From Whitmania pigra (Eukaryota; Annelida; Clitellata; Hirudinida; Haemopidae): a stretch of DNA of 64,000 bases. Position 1 is the stretch's first letter. Each line of letters begins with the position of its first letter. The position numbers and the translations under genes are program-made. The stretch spans positions 617,501 to 681,500 of the forward strand of contig JAJTWR010000356.1 in assembly GCA_021613335.1 (NCBI GenBank), in the 5' to 3' direction. Below are positions 1 through 11,058 of the stretch, one piece after another. The notes beneath the pieces were generated by a model, which did no database searches, was not told the DNA's origin, and was given only the letters and a program-made list of their open reading frames with translations.

Positions 1-168
1 ACGACGACCACGATGATGATGATGATGATGACAACGACGATGATGATGGTGACGACGACCACGATGATGATGATGATGATGACAACGACCATGATGATGG
101 TGACGACGACCACGATGATGATGATGATGATGACAACGACCATGATGATGGTGATGATGATGCCGACG
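1..168. repeat. 51-bp tandem repeat of GAT/GAC triplets
   Basis: The window opens inside a tandem array. The same unit begins at 1, 52 and 103 (period 51 bp) and is itself built from GAT, GAC and CAC triplets. The open reading frame across it (13-243) encodes only runs of M, T and V and is a by-product of the repeat. Confidence 0.85.
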
Positions 169-1361
169 GCGGCGATAATGATGATAATGATGATCCTCTT
201 ATTCGTATTTCCGGGAAACATTTGTTTCCTTAATTTTTCTTAAAACGTCTTTTCTCAGACTTGCGCTGTAAAATACTCGAATCGTAAATCAGAGGAGAAA
301 AAGAAATGTGAACAACTGAAAGACCATTAAAATAAAACTGGGGTCGAGAAGGTGGCATTAAATTCCATTAAATTTCGTTAAATTTCATTAAATTTCGTTA
401 AATTTCGTTAAATTTAGTTAAATTTTATTCCCTGGAATGAGGCTGGCTTTTCCGGAATGGCTGGAGTCATCGGTATTATAGTGCTGGATTAAAGGCGGAT
501 AGAAGGAGAGGTGGTAAATGACTCTAATTAAGAGGAAACACAACGAACGAAGAAAATAAAAAATAAATTTAATTTAACTAAAATAAACTAAATGCCTTTA
601 ACGACGGAAACATAAACAATGCTGTTTTAACCATTTACTGCTGAATATTTTGCAAAAGTTAAAACCAACAAATGTTTCAAAAAAATATTTCTCTAAGGAC
701 AGTAAATTCAATTCACATGGCCTTCCTGAATGTCCCTACAATGAAATAAATTAAGTTCGAAATGGGAATTTGCGCGGGAACACAGCAGACGAGCGCAGAT
801 GCAATGAAGACGGAATTGAATTTGAGTCTTTTTTTCAGTTGTTTTTTATTCGTTCAACCTTCAGAGGCAAAGTCCCATCTCAATTAACACTTAAGCTATT
901 TCTTCTTTTTTAATTATATTTATGTCGACAATGTTTTCTTTCAATTAAATGATGCTTACAAAGAGCAACTAAAACATTGCATTGTTGCTTGTTTGTAAAT
1001 TGTGTTGAGAAAATTTTTTCTGTTTTATTTAATCTATTTAATTATTATTACTATTATTATTATTATTATTATTATTTTGTGTTTTGTGAAAATTTAATAA
1101 AACATGATGTTTGACTGACTTTATCTTACCATGATTCAACATCATGAATGTGAAATCTTAAGATTTTAAACTTTTTAATTAATCACTTGTGAATACATGG
1201 TTTTAATCGAATTTTTAAATTAAAACTTTTTGTGTTCATTCAAGAAAATATTAATTTATATCAAAAGAATAATCGTTTATGATAAATTGATATTGAATAA
1301 ATAAATAATTAATCATTAAATAACTAAATATTTAATAATTAATCAATAATTAATTCATCAG
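169..1361. other. No gene seen; AT-rich non-coding sequence
   Basis: This stretch is AT-rich with short homopolymers and a few imperfect repeats, such as AAATTTCGTT-like units near 360-425 and an ATT run near 1045-1075. It presumably lies in an upstream intron of the SOCS-like gene, because the first readable exon at 1362 begins with an open acceptor. I found no splice-bounded coding segment in it. Confidence 0.5.
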
Positions 1362-4300
1362 ACAACAACTTGGAAGGATCACATTCTCCCACAAGTAACT
1401 GGTCTCCGAATGATCTTTTCAAAAATCTTGAAGAAATAAAAAAGGTAAATATTTTGTTATTACTAAATACAGTAGTTAACTAGTTTTATAAACTATATTA
1501 TTAACTATTTTTAACTACTTTTTAAAGTAGTTAGTAACTACTCCTTAACTACTTGTATAGTAGTTAACTACTTTTCCGTTGACATTTGATAAAATTAATT
1601 TTCTGGACAGTTGAACAAGACATAATTATTAGCATATTTATTTACACTAGTGTAACATTTTCAACAAGATTTTAATGTCCAAATTAATCAAAAACAGAAG
1701 AAACTATGCTTATAAAGTGATGTACCAAATTGTGAAATTGGGAAAACGTTATTTTTCTTCATTTTATTTTAAATTTTGTTTAAAAAGTAGTTAACTATTT
1801 GTAGTTGATAACTACTTTAAAAGTAGTTAACTACTATTTTGTAACTACTTTTTTAAGAGTAGTTATTAACTACTTCCTAACTACTTTAAAGTAGTTATTA
1901 ACTAGTAGTTAACTATTATTGTTATAGTTAGTAACTACCCATCACTGCTATTTTGTTCGAAATAATATACGGAATAGGTAATGTTATAATCATCACCATC
2001 GTCATTGTCACCGTCGTCTCCGTCATAATTATCACCTCCATCATTATCATCTCCATCTTCATCGTCATCATCTTCGTCGTCTTCTTCAGCACGGATGGTA
2101 TTGGGGACCGATTGGTTTCGAGGATGCAGAGTCCCTCCTGTCCGCCAAGAAAGATGGCAGCTTCTTGGTGAGGGACAGTTCGGACGACAGGTACATACTC
2201 AGCCTCAGTTTCAGGTCGCAGGGAGGAACACACCACACAAGGATTGGTCAACACAAAGGTGAGACGACTAAAATGGACTGACCGAATAGGTAGATTAATC
2301 TGGGCCATAGGGCTTCGATGGATGGATGGATGGATGGATGGATGGATGGATGGATGGATGGATGGATGGATGGCTGGCTGGCTGGTTGGCTGGCTGGCTG
2401 GCTGGATGGATGGATGGATGGATGGATGGATGGATGGATGGATGGATGGATGGATGGATGGATGGATGGATGGATGGATGGATGGATGGATGGATGGATG
2501 GATGGATGGATGGATGGATGGATGGATGGATGGATGGATGGATGGATGGATGGATGGATGGATGGATGGATGGATGGATGGATGGATGGATGGATGGATG
2601 GATGGATGGATGGATGGATGGATGGATGGATGGATGGATGGATGGATGGATGGATGATGGATGGATGGATGGATGGATGGATGGATGGATGGATGGATGG
2701 ATGGATGGATGGATGGATGGATGGATGGATGGATGATGGATGGATGGATGGATGGATGGATGGATGGATGGATGGATGGATGGATGGATGGATGGATGGA
2801 TGGATGGATGGATGGATGGATGGATGGATGGATGGATGGATGGATGGATGATGGATGGATGGATGGATGGATGGATGGATGGATGGATGGATGGATGGAT
2901 GGTGGATGGATGGATGGATGGATGGATGGATGGATGGATGGATGGATGGATGGATGGATGGATGGATGGATGGATGGATGGATGGATGGATGGATGGATG
3001 GATGGATGGATGGATGGATGGTGAATATATGGATAGATAGATGGATTGGCGATTGAATAAATGGCAAGCTAATATTTGTTTCTTGGACGATTTTATAGCA
3101 AAAATATAAAATTGATTGATTGATTGACGGGTGAAAATTGAGGATTTGAAAGATTCAACCCGGTAGAACGAATATCTGCTTATAATCCGAGCTGCGATGA
3201 CTCATGTGGGCTCTTTTTTTACAATCTCATTTGAATTATTTGAATATTTTGTTGATGTCGAGATGAATAAATTAAATTACAATTGCATTATAATAGATTA
3301 GAAATAATTTTACGGTATATCACTCGGTCGTGGCGAATTTTAAACTAGCGACTTTTTGTTACAAACTGTTGTTAATTATCTTTAACACCTAGATCGGATA
3401 AAATATGCCCTTCTTAAGAAGATAAATAATGTTTTGCTTAATTCACAGCTTGCTTTATTAAGCTGCTGTTGGAACTATTTAAAGGTTACTGAGTCTTATT
3501 TAAGGGCCTTGACACTGAAGGACCTCTGATCTGACCGACAAGACAATCAACAAGGCGAGTTCAAAGTTCAATCTCATGCAGAGGAGATCATACGAGGGCC
3601 AAATGAGTTTTACTAAAAAAATAGTGCACGTTGCTCTTAAAACAAGCTAACAAAGAGAAGTCGCCAAAAATTTGTCAAATGCAGGATTTAGAAAGATTCT
3701 ACATTTCGGAGTTTTCAAGCCTAAGCTTGAAACATAAACACGGTGTTACTCTGTTATTAATTAATTATTAATTTATTAATTTAATTAGTTATTAACTTGG
3801 TAATGAGTCGAGATAAAAAAATGATAAAGATACGAATACGAACTTGAAGGAAATTACAATTTCTTAGTTTATAAAAATAAACTAAAAAACAAAAGCAAAC
3901 AAACATTGGTAACATTTTAATGTTGAATTATTTTACCAAATTTATAAGAAAGTGGGAACAAAAACCACGTATCTTTAACAAACTAAAATCTGTGAAACAT
4001 TATGCTATAATGTAATATATAACAATTGCATCGATTACCTAGCGATTAAACAGAAAACTTAAAATATTAAAATTTTATGTAATTATTGAGTCAAGGTAAA
4101 AATGTAATAGGCCGAGATTTGCCGAAAACATTTTTTCATTTAAAAATCTCGAAAATAACCACAAATAAAATCCCAAATGCCTCATTCTTCATTTTGTGCT
4201 CCCTCGACGAATTGGAGTCATTCAAACGAGAGACATAGAATCTTTTTTCTTTCTCCACAGATGCATGCATGCATTCATTCTATTTCCACTGACATCAATC

Positions 4301-5070
4301 AATGCTTTGTCTTCCGCATTTTCCTCTTACGTATGAAGGACCTGACGTGCTCAATGACACGGAAGGTTCGTGGATGTCATATTTTCCACTACCGGTTCTT
4401 ATACTCCAGTATTCCTTTTCCGCCGTGTGCTAATGACATTCGATCACGCATGCTGTCTTCAGGTTAATAAAGGGCATTGTAAACACACTAATCATGAACG
4501 AGATTAAAAATAAAGAATTGATAATGGGTTTTTTTTTTTGCTTGCGAAAACGTTGACCTTTTTGTTTAGCAACGGCTAGCATTATTTTTTTGATTATTAT
4601 TATTATTAATATTAATTTTTTTTTTTATTATTATTATTCCGTTTTTGCCCGTCAATGAAAACTACTTATTGAATGCGTTAAATTAACATTAAAACATTAA
4701 CAACAATTCGTGATTCGTGGTGAAGCAACTTTCACATTTTCATGTTACATTCGACATTCAAAAGAAATAAAATTTTACGTTTCATTCGCCAGTGCACTAT
4801 TAAAGCACCTAGCGACTGAAAAGTAAACACAACTTTTTTTATATAACGTCAGTTTTTTTTTATTCGCCAGGGAAGTTCAGCTTCTTCAGCCATTCCAATT
4901 CCCACGAAGCCAGTAGCGTGGACGAGTTCATAGCCAACGCAATGAAACTGTCGAGCGAGGGGAAAAGCCTTTATTATCTCAGACCAAAGTCATCGAACAG
5001 TCTCCCGATTCCAGTCCAGCTACTTTATCCAGTCATTCGGCCGATGTCCCCTGGAAAAGTCCATCACTGA
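1362..5070 (+). CDS. SOCS6/7-like suppressor of cytokine signalling, partial (SH2 domain)
   Basis: Three exons join in phase: 1362-1444, 2090-2258 and 4871-5070 (stop TGA 5068-5070). Exon A ends [10 protein letters not shown]. Exon B gives [17 protein letters not shown] and then [19 protein letters not shown], with the phosphotyrosine-binding Arg of the FLVR motif. Exon C carries the second half of the SH2 domain, KFSFFSHS through [10 protein letters not shown] and [10 protein letters not shown]. The HGWYWGP start and the PVQLLYPV end are typical of SOCS6/SOCS7. Family role (known): the SH2 domain binds phosphotyrosine on receptors or adaptors, and the SOCS box recruits elongin B/C and cullin-5 for ubiquitination. 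Here the frame stops just after [12 protein letters not shown], before a SOCS box. A SOCS-box-like reading, [18 protein letters not shown], follows in the +1 frame. The 5' exons lie outside the window. The gene is broken, mis-sequenced, or ends with an unseen splice. Gene identity is strong; the 3' end is uncertain. Confidence 0.85.
1471..1938. mobile_element. Foldback-like element rich in TAGTTAACTACT palindromes
   Basis: Two arms (about 1471-1577 and 1784-1938) are dense with TAGTTAACTACT, AAAGTAGTTA and TAACTACTTT in both orientations. They flank about 200 bp of ordinary AT-rich sequence. The arms are largely self- and mutually complementary, as in a foldback or MITE-type non-autonomous element. 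It sits in a SOCS intron 27 bp after the donor at 1445. I see no coding capacity and did not identify target-site duplications. Confidence 0.5.
2259..4870 (+). other. SOCS-like intron between the two SH2 exons
   Basis: A 2.6-kb intron with donor G|GTGAGA and acceptor TTTTTTTTATTCGCCAG splits the SH2 domain. Apart from the GGAT array at its 5' end it holds AT-rich sequence. The open frame at 4177-4467 has no splice context and no recognisable family, so I do not call it. Confidence 0.7.
2318..3021. repeat. (GGAT)n microsatellite, about 700 bp
   Basis: A nearly uninterrupted tetranucleotide array, with a GGCT-variant patch at about 2371-2403 and single-base phase slips (GATGATGG, GGTGG) near 2655, 2734, 2849 and 2902. 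All long frames here in both directions (WMDG or IHPS repeats) are artefacts of the four-base period. Confidence 0.97.
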
Positions 5071-7201
5071 TCTGAAGAATTGGAGTCATTCTGTTTATCG
5101 GATCTGGATCGACACGTCTTGAATTGTGGCGCTTGAAGTTTGACGGAAGAAACAGTTGCTCAGCGAAACCGATCGGCATCCGTCGGCGAGACTGGATGTG
5201 AATATTTTGTAGCTTGAGTGTACGGAGTGTGTACACAAGTAATCACGTACATCTCAGCACGTTTAGTTTTATTTTTTGTATTTTTTTTTCTTCCAAATTT
5301 TGTTGCTTTATGTTTGGATTTTTTTTAAATTTGTAAATTGCAGTCATTCAAATTGCTTGTGTAAATTTTGACAAATGCATTTCAAACTGCATGAATTTTA
5401 ATTTAAATCCTTTGATTTCCACATCTTCATAGATTCACATCTCCAAAGCGCTGTAAGTCTGCATCGAATGAATGATTCCTTAAATCCAGCTAAAACTTGT
5501 TTCATTCACCGGTGAAATTGAAGCATAATTCGTACTTGTCTACAATTTTTAAAAAATAAGATTTTTTCTTTTTTATTCTTTGCGAAATATTTGAATTTTT
5601 TATAACCTACTTGGTATGCAAGCCGCGCTTTGATGGCTAACACGATATGACACAATATTCTGAAATGTTGTCAAGCCACGCATTTGATAATTTAAATTTT
5701 TTAGGCAACTTTAATGCCAAATTATCAACAATTATATTTGGATTACATTTATTTCAATGGACTGTTCTTTTCCTTTTGCGAAAGACCACCTAGTTGTAGA
5801 GTCACATCTAACACTCGAGAATGTCCTGAGTTTGAGCAGTTTATGCGATAAAGTTCGAACTTTGCGGATGTAATCGCTTACTCCGGATGGAAGTACTACC
5901 ACGGAACACCAATAGTAGCCTTAGCAGTGTTAGGGGCACACCATCCTACAACCAAGATCTTACAATACCACAGCAAACCATGCATCTAATGTGACGTCAC
6001 TTATCTGTCGATGTTAAGACCAATGTCACATGATCAATGCTATTTTATCAACAGTTGCTAGGATCATAGAGTCATGTTTGTCAGTCATTCGTGTTTAAGT
6101 TGTGCCTTTAACACATCCAGCTACGTAGAACAGCTAAAATACAATTATTCATACTTTTTATTCCACTCTACTTTGTTACTCAATGTTGTTGTTGTTGTTG
6201 TTGTTGATGATGATGTTGTTGTTGTTGTTGTTGTTGTTGCATGTCACAGAGTATTTTACGTCACGGACATGTATGCTGCTCAGATGTCGTCTCCAAGCTC
6301 TTGCTTCAGAAGGTATATCTTGATGACATTGATGAATGAGATGATGATGATTTTTATGATTATGATGAAGTTAGTGATGATGACAATGATGACGACGACG
6401 ATGATGGTGATAAACTGGACAAGAAAAATGTGGCGACGAAATGCTTTATTGGATCGAATTTTTCAATTTGCTAGAAAGGAAATTGTAAATCTTTTTTTAA
6501 CACTTATAGACTAGGATGAATGTTTTAGACCTGCTCTGTCACCGTTTAGTGCGACTTGTCGGCAAATAAAAAGGAAAAAAATTCAAAACCTTCAAAATTA
6601 CAAACGACTCAATAAAAATATCGACCAATATTGTCAATAATAAAATCAATAATATTCATGAGCACGAAAACTAATTGAATATTAATACGTACTGAATTAA
6701 ATCTAGGTAGATTGATAATCAATAAAAAAAGCACTTCGTTAAGTACAATTACAAACGGATCAATGTAGCATTCGAAACTGCAAATGATTGTAAATCAAGA
6801 AAAGTAACCGTTACAATTACAAGTGAACACTTTCATAGTAACCGTAACCAATTACAATTACAGTAACCGTTACAATTACAAGTGAACACTTTCATAGTAA
6901 CCGTAACCAATTACAATTACAGTAACCGTTATAATTAAAAGTGAACACTTTCATAGTAACCTTAACCAATTACAGTTACAGTAATCGTTACAATTACAAG
7001 TGAACACTTTCATAAACGAACGAACACAAAAACTTAGATGCACGAAACTCAACGACTATTTCCCAGCATTCGACCATCTTTTTGTCAAATGATTTATAAA
7101 AAAAAAAAAAACATGAGGCACAACAACTGGTTGCGAAGGGCGCAAGGGTTTCGTTGAAGAATTGACGATAATCGAATTCAGAACTTTTCCAATTTCCAGA
7201 G
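5071..7201. other. Intergenic; no gene seen
   Basis: The stretch lies between the stop of the SOCS-like gene and the 3' end of the fucosyltransferase. It probably includes both 3' UTRs. It contains short GTT/GAT triplet runs (6184-6240 and 6330-6410), which explain the open frame at 6074-6514, and the 59-bp tandem repeat listed separately. No splice-bounded coding segment was recognised. Confidence 0.5.
6805..7012. repeat. 59-bp tandem repeat, about 3.5 copies
   Basis: The string AAGTGAACACTTTCATA recurs at 6821, 6880, 6939 and 6998, a constant spacing of 59 bp. Each unit also holds AGTAACCG and CCAATTACA blocks. Copies differ at only a few positions. The array lies just downstream of the fucosyltransferase stop. 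Confidence 0.9.
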
Positions 7202-10200
7202 TCAATGAATTGAACCATTGACTCGACCATCTCCAGGGAAGGACCATTTTCCGATTCTGCAAGTTCCGTGGTGTTTCCACCAAGCTTCGATGTCTCCGTA
7301 CCACAGGTTGGGTTTGTCGTCATCTTGGAGTAGAGCACAGAGCCTGCACCAGAACTTGGTATCGATGAACCTACCGCTTCCCCTCCAGGCGAGGTAGCTG
7401 TCGTAAAGAGTGTCGTTGTTGTCGACGACTTTCAGGTAGTTGGCCAGTTGTTCGATGGTTTCGAAGTCGTCGACGTGAATGAAGGAATGCGGTGGAGCTG
7501 ACCTCTCGTAGTCGCCTCGTCTCGCGCCCATGACTATTGGAACGACGTTGTTTCTGTTGGAGAGAATCGATGATGTCCATTGTTTTAAGGTCGAATGTTG
7601 TTCTTTTGTTCAATTGTTGTTGTTGTTGATGTTCATGTCATAATTTTACCTGAATTTATCTACCTCGTACAATGAATACCCTTCTGAACTACTATGGTTG
7701 ACAGAATCAATGCATGGGCAAAAATTATGTAAAATTAATTATTATTTAAATAATATATCGACGATGTATATATGTAATATGAACTTCATGTTAATATAAT
7801 TAAGAACTTTATTACTGGTGATCTTTATTACAATTATGATTTATTATAATTATACAGTTTATCACATGGTTATCATTATTATGAACTTTTTTTTAAATTA
7901 CGACCTTTATTATAATTATGAACTTAATTAAACCAAATACTTCAATCTGATTGCAACACTTCATTCGTCCTCCTAAGCATTCTTATCTTCCGACCTTTGT
8001 AACCATTCATAATGACATTGAAATTCAAAGTTCTCTGCACCTACCGCCACCCCATGGTTACGTCATTATCACACCTGCGCTTTTAATCAATAAGAAAAAT
8101 TTATGTCCACCTGAATAGCTTTTAATCCTTTTCACTAAATAAATTGATCACTTTTGGTCTTTTTCGTACTCATTTGTCATCGTCGTCGTCATTATTGTCG
8201 GTGCTTGTTGTTTCAAATTCTCCATTGCTTATTTATTACGCGCGTAAAAATTATTTTGTGATTGATGATTTGTAGGCGTGCCTGTTTTAGAATGAAATTT
8301 AGCATTATAAAAATAAAGCAAAGTTGTTAAATAATTGATCATATTAAATGCTTATTAGGTTAGAAGATCATAAGTCATATTAAGACTCATCCTCAGCATT
8401 TTCCGTAAAAATAATCGAGACAATCTTGCACTTTTAAAAGTGACTTAAAACTTAACCAGTAAGAAATGTTCGATGGAAAACAGGATAAAATAATTACCAA
8501 GAATAATTATAAATTACAATAAATTAATCATTATCAAATCCATTTATATTACAAATTATCACATATTTCCGGACATTAATTACTTTAAAAGTGAAATATT
8601 TTAAGTCTGAGCAAAGAAAAATTGACTTACCTCAAAGCATTCTCAAATAGTTTTTCTGTGATGTAAGAATCGCAGTTTGAATTCTCAAAGGCCAGATAAA
8701 ACTTGTACTCTGAAGAGAGCATATCGTAGCACTTTTCCTTGAAGTCCTTACTGCATTCCATGTTGCCACACTTGCCAAATACATCGACGTGGACGTACTT
8801 TGCCAGTTCCTTGACGAAATCCACTCGATTGTTTGTCGTGAAACAGTTGGAAGCAAACCATGCCACCAGTTTCGTCTTTCCAGCTGCGAAACTTTTCCCG
8901 TCAACATGCTCGCTTGGTTCTGGTAACAGTGAATGAACTGATTGAATAACTTTTCTTAGTAATTAATAATTAACTATTAATTTTTGGTAGATTTGTTACT
9001 TTTGTTACAAATTTTGTTTTAATAGAATTAATATTCCAATTAATTGTAATAATATGTCGATAGCATATTAAAATATTTTATGATTCAAATTTCTCAATGA
9101 ATCTTTAACATGTGAACATATTAATCATCTTAAACATTTAGTTTCAAAGATATTCAATAAAATATAAAAAAATAAAACAGAAAATCAATAAACAAATAAA
9201 CGATTTAAAATTTAAAAAATAAAACAACTAAAACAACACATATACCGACCTGCAGCATCAGTAGCCAAGTCAGCGTCAATGTTACCATGGACATATTTGG
9301 CGTAGGGTGTGACAATGGTTGAATCCATTCTGAAAGTGGCCGTCCAATTGATCTGCATGTCAAGATCGTTGATGATGAAGGTATTCACAGGGGATTCTAA
9401 AAGCCAGAGAACCCAGATCTGACCGGCTGGTTTAGCGGCCGAAGACACAGGGATGTTTTGGAAGACCCTGGCATGAGCCACGTTCTTGAAAGCTGAATCG
9501 TCGGTTAAGTGGCAAGCAGATACCGGGCATCTCTCGTGCGACAAACTGACCCTGTTGATGAGATCGAGTGAAGGCAATCCTTCGGGTAGGTAAATAATCT
9601 TGAGCAGGTTCTTCCAGTCTGGCACAGTCGGGGCTGTTTTTCTAATCGAAGAATTTCTTTGGTCGAAGGTAGTCTTGATTTTGTGTACGACGTTGGAAGA
9701 TGATAGAGAGTTGTGGATCAGTTTCAGTTCGTTTTTTAAATACCTTTCGAGTCTTTCCTTCCTCTCGACGTAACCAGATTGCTTGCTGAACTTTATCATT
9801 TTTAGGCTGCTAAGTTTCTTGACGTAGGACTGAGGCACGTAAAAGAGTTGATCCACAATGCCGTCGTCGTAGACGCTGCTACCGTCAGCATCTACTTCCT
9901 TATGGAACCATACTTTTCTATTCACGTTCTTTGAATCGTTCTCCACAACTAGAGCCTTCTCGCGTAGCTTTTCATTGTCCTGAAATCGTGAATACTCGAT
10001 GAGATACCGCTCCATTTTCTTCTTCTTTTTCGGCTTCGTTCTGTTCGTCAATTTTCTGTTCGACGACGAAGCCCGCAAAAAGAGCGCCTTCTTGTTGGCG
10101 TCCTTGAACGTAGACACGTTGAAGAAAAACTTCTTTTGAGGAAAACCCTGAAAGTTCGGCTGGAAGCGAGGAGGGACGGCAATCCTGTAGATGTGAGAGT

Positions 10201-10408
10201 CCTTTGCCTCATCTATTTTTACGGCTGCTTCTGCCACGAGATTAACGTTTTTCTCTGACACTTGAGCATCTTTAAGGACGGATGAGTTCCTGTTTACTCC
10301 CATGAACATCAGCAGACTCAAGAACAAACTTCCCAGCACTAAGACGACGGCCGCTTGTCTTGCTTTGGCAACTTTCATGGCATTATCGTCAGTGTACTGG
10401 AGAGGCAT
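7202..10408 (-). CDS. Alpha-1,3-fucosyltransferase (GT10 family)
   Basis: Three exons (9250-10408, 8631-8919, 7202-7553) give 599 aa. Family role: a Golgi type II membrane enzyme moving fucose from GDP-fucose to GlcNAc of N-glycans or other glycoconjugates. A signal anchor lies at residues 19-37. Next is a long, basic, low-complexity stem with a KKKKK run near 127-131. The GT10 N-terminal fold carries WVLWLLESP (332-340) and NWTATFRMDS (354-363). The donor-binding half carries KLVAWFASNC (403-412), FYLAFENSNCDSYITEKLFE (460-479) and VVPIVMG (486-492), the family's nucleotide-sugar signature. The C-terminus is Cys-containing and ends NGSIH. Exon 1 ends at CAG|GTCGGT, an unusual donor chosen because it alone keeps phase with exon 2. 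A second Met at residue 11 could be the true start. The stem makes it longer than the roughly 350-430 aa usual for mammalian FUTs. Substrate preference cannot be told. Confidence 0.93.
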
Positions 10409-10412
10409 TATA

Positions 10413-11058
<646 letters not shown>

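Noticed and set aside
1928..3067. Long minus-strand frame of SIHP repeats (379 aa) and plus-strand WMDG frames
   Set aside because: They are the translation of a GGAT tetranucleotide microsatellite, open in all frames because a 4-bp period without stops repeats every 12 bp. The true coding exon in this stretch is 2090-2258 on the plus strand.
4177..4467. 96-aa plus-strand frame in the SOCS intron
   Set aside because: Not recognisable, and it lies inside an intron whose flanking exons join perfectly in phase.
5033..5236. 67-aa minus-strand frame
   Set aside because: Antisense shadow of the SOCS-like last exon, with no family features.
6074..6514. 146-aa frame with poly-Val and Met-rich runs
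   Set aside because: Produced by GTT and GAT triplet repeats.
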